Shown: positions 1 through 4,879 of the stretch, in pieces
Position numbering within the stretch: position 1 is the stretch's first letter
Layout of the letters: every line of letters begins with the position of its first letter
From: Frankiales bacterium
GTDB lineage: Bacteria; Actinomycetota; Actinomycetes; Mycobacteriales; SCTD01
Length of the DNA: 8,572 nucleotides
Reading direction: 5' to 3'
Assembly (NCBI GenBank): GCA_025965735.1
Contig: JAOPWK010000124.1
Span: 1 to 8,572 of the forward strand
The notes under the pieces: generated by a model
Seen by the model: only the letters and a program-made list of their open reading frames with translations
The model's database searches: none
What the model was told of the DNA's origin: nothing
Translations under genes and position numbers: made by a program

Positions 1-30
1 GCCAAGCGCCGGGTGCTCTCCCGCCGCTGA
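1..30 (+). CDS. possible C-terminal end of an upstream gene (partial)
   Basis: Frame 1 from the window edge reads nine codons (AKRRVLSRR) and then TGA at 28-30. All but one of these codons (AAG is also G-ending) fit the G/C third-position bias of the window, and a basic tail is common at protein ends. The piece is too short for any functional call. If it is real, it would be convergent with the acyl-CoA dehydrogenase at 251-1459. It could equally be non-coding DNA that happens to be open over 27 bases. Confidence 0.25.
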   Translation, partial: AKRRVLSRR

Positions 31-49
31 ACCCGCCCCGCCCGTCGGA

Positions 50-119
50 GATCATCCGCAGGATCCCCGGCCACAGCAGCGCCGGCTGCCGCGTGAGGAC
101 GGCCATCCTGCGGATGATC
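50..119. repeat. 15-bp perfect inverted repeat with nested small hairpin
   Basis: The arm at 50-64 (gatcatccgcaggat) is the exact reverse complement of 105-119. The 40-nt spacer holds a second hairpin, gcagc at 76-80 pairing with gctgc at 85-89 around a 4-nt loop, and ggcc at 69-72 can pair with ggcc at 101-104. The element lies in the gene-free stretch 31-250 between a probable convergent gene end and the ACAD gene. It could be a transcription end structure, a dispersed palindromic repeat or a small mobile-element remnant. No second copy is seen in this window. Confidence 0.6.
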
Positions 120-185
120 AGTCGCGCGGCGGTGCCGGGCCAGGACGGCGGACCCCCCGCCGTACCCGCCCATGATCGACAGAAG

Positions 186-217
186 GGCCGCTCCCCTCAG
201 CCGCCGGGAGCGGGGCC
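186..217 (-). terminator. GC-rich hairpin 3' of the acyl-CoA dehydrogenase, possible terminator
   Basis: On the plus strand ggcc (186-189) and gctccc (190-195) pair with gggagc (206-211) and ggcc (214-217). This gives 10 base pairs with a 2-nt bulge (212-213) and a 10-nt loop. The hairpin starts about 33 nt past the ACAD stop codon on the minus strand. The following minus-strand bases (cccttctgtc) are only weakly T-rich, so it would be a U-poor, actinobacterial style terminator. It might also serve a convergent plus-strand transcript. Function is inferred only from position and structure. Confidence 0.45.
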
Positions 218-250
218 TACGGGAGCAGTCCTTCTGTGGATCACCAGGAG

Positions 251-1459
251 CTACGAGCCCTGGGTGTACTTCCCGAGCTCCTGACGGGCCACGGTGCGGA
301 TGTGCACCTCGTCCGGGCCGTCCGCGATGCGCAGCGTGCGCATGCCGGCCCACATCCGGGCGAGCGGGAAGTCGTCGCTCACGCCGCCGGCGCCGTGCAC
401 CTGGATGGCCCGGTCGATGACCTTCAGCGCGACCCGCGGCGCGATCACCTTGATGGCCGCGATCTCCGAGCGGGCGCCCTTGGCGCCGTACTTGTCGATC
501 ATCCAAGCCGTCTTGAGGGTGAGCAGGCGGGCCTGCTCGATCTCCATCCGAGACTCGGCGATGGCCTCGCGGACCACGCCCTGACGGGCGATCTCCTGGC
601 CGAACGCGACGCGGGAGGTGGCCCGCTCGCACATCAGCTTGAGTGCGCGCTCGGCAGCACCGATGGAGCGCATGCAGTGGTGGATGCGGCCGGGGCCGAG
701 ACGGGCCTGCGCGATCATGAAGCCGTCGCCCTCGCCGGCGATGAGGTTGCTGGCCGGCACCCGGACATCGGTGAAGCGCAGCTCGTTGTGGCCGTGCTGG
801 TCCTGGTAGCCGAAGACGGGCAGCGGGCGGACGTTCTCCAGGCCCGGAGTGTCCATCGGCACGAGGATCATCGACTGCTGGCGGTGCGGCGACTGGTTCA
901 CGTCGGTCTTGCCCATGACGATGAGGATCGTGCAGCGCGGGTCGGCGGCACCGGAGATCCACCACTTGCGACCGTTGAGCACGTAGTCGTCACCATCGCG
1001 CTGGATCGTCAGCGCGATGTTGGTGGCGTCGGAGGAGGCGACGTCGGGCTCGGTCATCGCGAACGCCGAGCGGATCTGCCCCTCCATGAGCGGCTCGAGC
1101 CACTGCGACTTCTGCTCGGGGGTGCCGAACATGTGCAGCACCTCCATGTTGCCGGTGTTGGGGGCGTCGCAGTTGATGGCCTCGGGCGCGATGTGCGTGG
1201 CCCAGCCGGTCACCTCGGCCAGCGCGGCGTACTCCACGTTGGTCAGGCCGGAGACGTCCGGCAGGAACAGGTTCCACAGGCCGCGCGAGCGCGCCTCGAC
1301 CTTCAGCTCCTCCACCACCGGCGGGAGGGTGTGGTCCTCCGGGCCCTTCTCGCGGCGGTACTCCTCGTACGCCCGCTCGGCCGGGAAGACGTGGCTGTCC
1401 ATGAAGTCCTGCAGGCGACCGAGGTAGTCCTGGGCCTTGGCGGAGTGCTCGAAGTCCAC
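251..1459 (-). CDS. acyl-CoA dehydrogenase family protein, ACAD10/11-like
   Basis: This 402-residue protein has the full-length acyl-CoA dehydrogenase layout: an N-terminal helical domain (about 1-130), a middle beta domain with FAMTEPDVASSDATN (133-147) and the WWISG strand (166-170) that contact FAD, and a C-terminal helical domain. It should oxidise an acyl-CoA to the 2,3-enoyl-CoA using FAD, in the cytoplasm, passing electrons to ETF. Near the C-terminus, IADGPDEVH (378-386) replaces the usual YEGT-type block, so the catalytic base would be Asp380 instead of Glu. Together with HGAGGVSDDFPLARMWA (355-371) this is typical of the ACAD10/11 branch, some members of which act on hydroxylated (phosphorylated) acyl-CoAs; the substrate here is unknown. 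The start is GTG at 1457-1459, chosen because AAGGA (complement of 1467-1471) lies 7 nt upstream. It is transcribed divergently from the HAD gene. Confidence 0.93.
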   Translation of the reverse strand: MDFEHSAKAQDYLGRLQDFMDSHVFPAERAYEEYRREKGPEDHTLPPVVEELKVEARSRGLWNLFLPDVSGLTNVEYAALAEVTGWATHIAPEAINCDAPNTGNMEVLHMFGTPEQKSQWLEPLMEGQIRSAFAMTEPDVASSDATNIALTIQRDGDDYVLNGRKWWISGAADPRCTILIVMGKTDVNQSPHRQQSMILVPMDTPGLENVRPLPVFGYQDQHGHNELRFTDVRVPASNLIAGEGDGFMIAQARLGPGRIHHCMRSIGAAERALKLMCERATSRVAFGQEIARQGVVREAIAESRMEIEQARLLTLKTAWMIDKYGAKGARSEIAAIKVIAPRVALKVIDRAIQVHGAGGVSDDFPLARMWAGMRTLRIADGPDEVHIRTVARQELGKYTQGS

Positions 1460-1466
1460 GAGGGGG

Positions 1467-1471
1467 TCCTT
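1467..1471 (-). promoter_or_regulatory. ribosome binding site of the acyl-CoA dehydrogenase
   Basis: The minus strand reads gagAAGGAcccccctcGTG-like spacing: AAGGA is followed by 7 nt and then the GTG start at 1459. This is one of the few convincing Shine-Dalgarno sites in the window and it fixes the start codon of the ACAD gene. Confidence 0.6.
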
Positions 1472-1498
1472 CTCAGAGGGAGGTGTGTGTCTCAGGCC

Positions 1499-1508
1499 AC
1501 CCTAGGGT
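1499..1508. promoter_or_regulatory. palindromic -10 box between divergent ACAD and HAD genes
   Basis: The 10-bp perfect palindrome accctagggt contains TAGGGT on both strands, which fits the actinobacterial -10 consensus TANNNT in each direction. On the plus strand TAGGGT (1503-1508) ends 6 nt before the ATG at 1515, which would give a leaderless HAD mRNA. On the minus strand TAGGGT (1504 to 1499) would start transcription near A1492 and leave a leader of about 33 nt carrying the AAGGA site of ACAD. No clear -35 element is visible for either direction. The palindrome could instead be an operator for a dimeric repressor. Confidence 0.42.
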
Positions 1509-1514
1509 CGCCGG

Positions 1515-1922
1515 ATGGACCAGCGGTACGACGCCCTCGTGGTCGACGACCTTGGGGTGCTGTCCGGCGTCCCTCAGGACGAGGCGGCGGCGATGGAGCG
1601 GGCGGTGCGGGATGCGCGGGCGGCAGGGCTGCGCAGCGGGCTGCTGTCCAACGCCGGCGGTCCCGCACGGCCCGAGTGGGCGGAGCTGTTCGACGCGGTC
1701 GTGCTCAGCGGTGTCGCAGGCGTGGGCAAGCCGGACCCGGCGGCGTACCGGCTGGTGGCCCAGCGGCTGGGCGTCGCACCGGAGCGGTGCCTGTTCGTGG
1801 ACGACCTGCGGCGCAACGTCCTGGGAGCTGCGGCGGCCGGTATGACCGGTGTGCACCACACGTCCGTCGCCACGACGCTGGCCGAGCTCGACGTGCTGCT
1901 GAACGGTGAAACGCCTGTGTGA
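1515..1922 (+). CDS. small HAD-like hydrolase with reduced cap
   Basis: This is a 135-residue cytosolic protein with haloacid dehalogenase motifs in order: motif I VVDDLGVL (9-16, probable nucleophile Asp11), motif II LLSNAGG with Ser45, motif III GKPDP with Lys72, and motif IV FVDDLRRN with Asp96 and Asp97. HAD enzymes form an aspartyl intermediate and usually hydrolyse phosphate esters; the substrate here is unknown. Only about 34 residues separate motifs I and II, so the C1 cap is nearly absent, and the protein is well short of the roughly 200 residues usual in capped relatives. The second Asp of the usual DxD is not at its normal place (D-D-L-G), as in FDYGG/FDLGN-type members. The ATG at 1515 follows a TAGGGT box by 6 nt. 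The WS/DGAT gene starts 9 nt after the stop, so the two are probably co-transcribed. Confidence 0.85.
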   Translation: MDQRYDALVVDDLGVLSGVPQDEAAAMERAVRDARAAGLRSGLLSNAGGPARPEWAELFDAVVLSGVAGVGKPDPAAYRLVAQRLGVAPERCLFVDDLRRNVLGAAAAGMTGVHHTSVATTLAELDVLLNGETPV

Positions 1923-1931
1923 CCATGGCGC

Positions 1932-3326
1932 ATGACCGACCGGCTCAGCCCGCTCGACGTCTCCTTCCTCTACATGGAGACGCCGACGACCGCCATGCAC
2001 GTGGGCGGGGTGGCGGTGTTCCAGCCGCCCGAGGAGGGGTTCGACTACGACCGGCTGGTCGAGCTGATCAGCCAGCGGATCGCCCTGGTGCCGCGGTACC
2101 GGCAGAAGGTCCGGCTCATCCCGGGGCGGCTGGCGAACCCGGTCTGGGTGGACGACGAGGACTTCGACGTCACCTACCACGTACGGCGCAGCGCCCTGCC
2201 CAAGCCGGGCACCGACGCCCAGCTGCGTGACCTGGTCGGGCGCCTGCAGGGCCGGCAGCTCGACCGCAGCCGGCCGCTCTGGGAGATCTACCTCGTCGAG
2301 GGCCTGGAGGGCGGTCGCGTCGGGGTCATCACCAAGACCCACCACGCGATGGTCGACGGTGTCTCCGCGGTCGACATCGGCACGGTGATCCTCGACCTCA
2401 CGCCGGAGCCGCGCGAGGTGCCGGAGGACGACTGGCAGCCGCGCCGCGAGCCTGGCGCCGCGGCGCTGATGGTCGGCGCCGTCAGCGACCTGGTGAAGCG
2501 CCCGACGCAGGCGATCGACACGGCACGGGCCGCCGTCGTCGACGCGCGGGCGACCGTCGGAAAGGTGGCCGGGGTCGCCGGCGGAGTCGTGTCCAGCGTC
2601 GCCACGATCGCGCGCCCGGCGCCGGACTCGCCGCTCAACGTCCGCATCGGCGGGCAGCGCCGCTTCGGGATGGCCAGGACCGAGCTGGACGACTACAAGC
2701 GCGTGCGCAAGGTCCACGGCGGCACCGTGAACGACGTGGTGCTCGCCGTCGTGGCCGGGGCGCTGCGCTCCTGGCTGATGACCCGCGGCGAACCGGTCAC
2801 GCCGGCGACGACGATCCGGGCGATGGTGCCCGTCTCGGTGCGCACCGACGGCAACGACGGCCAGCTCGGCAACCGCGTCTCCTCCTACTTCGTGGACCTG
2901 CCGGTCGGCGAGGCCAACGCCGTGATGCGGCTGCACCAGGTGTCGTTCGCCATGCGCGGCCACAAGGACAGCGGCGAGTCCGTCGGCGCCGACGCGCTCG
3001 TCGCGCTGTCCGGCTTCGCGCCGCCGACGCTGCACTCCCTCGGCGCCCGCGTCGCGTCGAGCTTCACCCGGCGGCTGTTCAATCTCGTCGTCACGAACGT
3101 CCCGGGCCCGCAGTTCCCCCTGTACGCCGCGGGCGCCCGGATGCTGGAGATGTACCCGGTGGTGCCGCTCGCGAAGGGCCAGGCCGTCTCGATCGGCCTG
3201 ACCTCCTACGACGGAGGCGTCTACTACGGGCTCAACGCCGACCGCGACGCGATGCCCGACATCGACGTGCTGGCCGGGCTGCTCGAGGAGTCACTGGCCG
3301 AGCTGGTGGGCACGGTGCCGGGATGA
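1932..3326 (+). CDS. wax ester synthase/diacylglycerol acyltransferase (WS/DGAT) family protein
   Basis: The 464-residue length is normal for bacterial WS/DGAT enzymes, which transfer an acyl group from acyl-CoA to diacylglycerol or a fatty alcohol to give triacylglycerol or wax ester at the inner face of the membrane. It starts with the typical LSPLDVSFLYMETPTTAMHVGG block. The catalytic HHxxxDG motif is intact as HHAMVDG (137-143, with His138 the predicted base and Asp142). PLWE lies at 115-118, the conserved NDVVLA segment at 267-272, and TNVPGP at 388-393. The alanine- and valine-rich stretch at about 176-230 is the variable linker between the two half domains. No Shine-Dalgarno site is evident; ATG 1932 lies 9 nt after the HAD stop, consistent with coupling. 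The patatin gene follows by 21 nt. TAG versus wax ester specificity cannot be read from the sequence. Confidence 0.94.
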   Translation: MTDRLSPLDVSFLYMETPTTAMHVGGVAVFQPPEEGFDYDRLVELISQRIALVPRYRQKVRLIPGRLANPVWVDDEDFDVTYHVRRSALPKPGTDAQLRDLVGRLQGRQLDRSRPLWEIYLVEGLEGGRVGVITKTHHAMVDGVSAVDIGTVILDLTPEPREVPEDDWQPRREPGAAALMVGAVSDLVKRPTQAIDTARAAVVDARATVGKVAGVAGGVVSSVATIARPAPDSPLNVRIGGQRRFGMARTELDDYKRVRKVHGGTVNDVVLAVVAGALRSWLMTRGEPVTPATTIRAMVPVSVRTDGNDGQLGNRVSSYFVDLPVGEANAVMRLHQVSFAMRGHKDSGESVGADALVALSGFAPPTLHSLGARVASSFTRRLFNLVVTNVPGPQFPLYAAGARMLEMYPVVPLAKGQAVSIGLTSYDGGVYYGLNADRDAMPDIDVLAGLLEESLAELVGTVPG

Positions 3327-3351
3327 GGACTGCATGAGGATGATGGCGTGA
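3323..3351 (+). promoter_or_regulatory. chain of overlapping stop/start codons linking WS/DGAT to patatin
   Basis: The WS/DGAT stop TGA (3324-3326) overlaps an ATG at 3323. That ATG opens MRTA and stops at TGA 3335-3337, which overlaps an ATG at 3334. This second mini-frame reads MRMMA and stops at TGA 3349-3351, which overlaps the GTG start (3348) of patatin. Each step is an xTGA overlap that shifts frame by one base. A GAGGA sequence (3336-3340) also sits 7 nt before the GTG and may act as an ordinary ribosome binding site. A translational relay is inference; the codons themselves are directly visible. Confidence 0.35.
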
Positions 3352-4310
3352 CTGCTCGTACCGGACTCGTGCTCGGGGCGGGTGGCGTCCTCGGCGCCGC
3401 CTGGACCATCGGAGCCCTCGCCGCCCTGCAGGAGCAGCGCGGCACGGAGCCGTCCGACAGCGAGGTGCTGATCGGCACCTCCGCGGGCTCGGTGCTCGCG
3501 GCGTTCCTCGGCTGCGGCGTCGGCGTCGGCGTGCTGCTGGACCACCAGCGCGGCATCGTCAACGCCGAGGCGCCGGACATCTCCTACGACCCGGACGTCG
3601 ACGGCGGCGGCGCGCTGCCCCCGTTGCCCCGCCCGGGCATCGGCTCGGCCCGTGGCGTGCTCAGCACCGTCCGGCGGCCGTGGAAGGTCACCCCGATGGG
3701 CGCGCTGTCCGCGGTGCTGCCGCAGGGTCGCGGGTCGCTCGCGCCGATCGGCACGCTGGTGGACGCCGTCTGCCCCAAGGGCGCCTGGGCCGGTCACCCG
3801 CAGACGTGGGTCGTCGCGATGGACTACGACAGCGGGCGGCGCGTCGCGTTCGGTCGTGACGGCGCCCCGCACTCCTCGCTGCGCGACGCGGTCATGGCCT
3901 CCTGCGCGATCCCCGGCTGGTACGCGCCCGTCCCGATCGGCGGCCGCCGGTACGTCGACGGCGGCGCCTGCTCGCCCACGTCGCTGGACCTCGTGCTGCC
4001 GCTCGAGCTCGACGAGGTCGTCGTCCTGTCGCCGATGACCTCGCTGGAGTACGACAGCCCGACGACCGTGGCCGGCAAGCTGGAGCGCCGCTTCCGCCGG
4101 ATCGTCACCAAGCGGCTGCTCGGTGAGGCCAAGAAGGTCGCCGCCGCCGGCACCAAGGTGACGCTGCTCGGCCCCGGCCCGGAGGACCTGGCCGCCATCG
4201 GCTCCAACCTCATGGACCCGCGCCGCCGCGCGCAGGTCCTGGAGACCTCGCTGCGCACCTCGGCCTCGGCGCTGCGCGCGTCGTCCGCGCCGTACGCCGC
4301 GGCGGGCTGA
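3348..4310 (+). CDS. patatin-like phospholipase family protein
   Basis: The 320-residue protein carries all patatin landmarks: the glycine-rich oxyanion loop GAGGVLG (10-16), the nucleophile elbow GTSAG with Ser45 (43-47), and the second half of the Ser-Asp dyad in VDGG with Asp204 (203-206). Patatins hydrolyse acyl esters of phospholipids or neutral lipids. No export signal is seen; the hydrophobic start is the Rossmann-like first strand, so it should act in the cytoplasm or on the inner membrane surface. The section at 70-140 is Gly/Pro-rich and variable. The start is GTG at 3348, with gagga 7 nt upstream. It lies directly after the WS/DGAT gene, so one enzyme may build and the other trim or hydrolyse the same lipid class; this is inference from context. 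An N-terminal extension is excluded by the upstream in-frame DNA overlapping the WS/DGAT end. Confidence 0.92.
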   Translation: MTARTGLVLGAGGVLGAAWTIGALAALQEQRGTEPSDSEVLIGTSAGSVLAAFLGCGVGVGVLLDHQRGIVNAEAPDISYDPDVDGGGALPPLPRPGIGSARGVLSTVRRPWKVTPMGALSAVLPQGRGSLAPIGTLVDAVCPKGAWAGHPQTWVVAMDYDSGRRVAFGRDGAPHSSLRDAVMASCAIPGWYAPVPIGGRRYVDGGACSPTSLDLVLPLELDEVVVLSPMTSLEYDSPTTVAGKLERRFRRIVTKRLLGEAKKVAAAGTKVTLLGPGPEDLAAIGSNLMDPRRRAQVLETSLRTSASALRASSAPYAAAG

Positions 4311-4319
4311 CGGCCGCTG

Positions 4320-4331
4320 TAGACACTGCAC
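4320..4331 (+). promoter_or_regulatory. weak -10-like box 6 nt before the DUF6912 start
   Basis: TAGACA (4320-4325) is followed by 6 nt and the GTG at 4332. The spacing matches the better boxes before the HAD and P450 genes, but the last base is A instead of T. There is no Shine-Dalgarno sequence ahead of this GTG, which makes a leaderless start worth considering. There is no recognisable -35. Confidence 0.22.
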
Positions 4332-4835
4332 GTGCGCGTCTACCTCCCCTCCACCCTGTCCGGGCTCCGGACCCTGCTCGACACCGGCGGGCTCGGCGAG
4401 CCGCCGCTGCCGGCCTACGCGGTCACCGGTGCGCTGCGCGAGTGGTACGCCGAAGGCGACGAGGAGGAGCTGGAGTACGCCGCGATGACGCTGGCCGCCC
4501 GCGCCTCGCTGCGGCTGCTCGACCGGAGGCTGCTGCTCGAGCCGGATCTGCGCGCCCGCCGCGTCGTGGTCGTGGCGGAGGTGGGCGCAGTGGAGCCGGC
4601 GCCGGACGTCGACCGCGCGGCCGTGCACGTGCTGGAGCCGGTGCCGCTGCGCCTGGTGCAGGCGGTGCACGTGGACGACGCGGAGGCCGAGGCGGACGTG
4701 CGGGCCGCCGCGGAGGCGCTGGTCGAGGCCGACCTCGGCAGCGAGGACTCGGCGTTCGTGGTGGAGCAGGCCGAGGGACACGAGCTGCAGTGGTACGCCG
4801 CACAGGAGATCGGGCCGCTGCTCGAGCTCGGGTAG
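4332..4835 (+). CDS. DUF6912 family protein, function unknown
   Basis: This 167-residue, acidic protein has no signal peptide or membrane segment, so it is probably cytosolic. It matches from memory the actinobacterial DUF6912 pattern: an N-terminal MRVYLPSTLSGLRTLL start, AYAVTGALREWYAEGDEEELEYAAM (about 29-53), and a C-terminal FVVEQAEGHELQWYAAQEI block (about 142-160). No catalytic motif is recognisable, and I assign no reaction. The start is GTG at 4332, because the family begins with M/V-R-V-Y and no upstream in-frame start fits. It lies 21 nt after patatin and 44 nt before the broken LolA/RseB-like gene, in the same direction. In other high-GC actinobacteria homologues are widespread and lie among housekeeping genes, so the neighbourhood does not reveal its job. 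Confidence 0.82.
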   Translation: MRVYLPSTLSGLRTLLDTGGLGEPPLPAYAVTGALREWYAEGDEEELEYAAMTLAARASLRLLDRRLLLEPDLRARRVVVVAEVGAVEPAPDVDRAAVHVLEPVPLRLVQAVHVDDAEAEADVRAAAEALVEADLGSEDSAFVVEQAEGHELQWYAAQEIGPLLELG

Positions 4836-4850
4836 CTGCCCCGCGGGCAG
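4836..4850 (+). terminator. short GC-rich hairpin directly after the DUF6912 stop
   Basis: ctgccc (4836-4841) pairs with gggcag (4845-4850) around a 3-nt loop, starting at the first base after the TAG stop. There is no T-run after it. It may weaken read-through into the damaged gene downstream, but six pairs in DNA this GC-rich can arise by chance. Confidence 0.25.
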
Positions 4851-4879
4851 GCGCCGCTCCGCAGCCCCGATCTCGGCTC

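Noticed and set aside
31..250. tRNA, small protein or transposase remnant in the gene-free stretch
   Set aside because: No cloverleaf or transposase-like residues are visible, and the short frames here are Arg/Pro-rich. Only the inverted repeat and the hairpin can be supported.
236..1909. 557-codon plus-strand frame across the ACAD and HAD genes
   Set aside because: It is the mirror of the acyl-CoA dehydrogenase followed by an off-frame reading of the HAD gene; its composition is a shadow pattern.
1919..2230. 103-codon frame starting at GTG 1919, overlapping the HAD stop
   Set aside because: It is an off-frame reading of the WS/DGAT start, low complexity and without motifs.
1473..3035. 520-codon minus-strand frame opposite HAD and WS/DGAT
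   Set aside because: Antisense shadow rich in His, Asp, Arg and Val; both plus-strand genes carry intact family motifs.
4442..4879. upstream extension of the frame-2 reading before GTG 4880
   Set aside because: It overlaps DUF6912 in another frame and gives Arg/Gly/Ala-rich sequence; coding signal begins only at the signal peptide from 4880.
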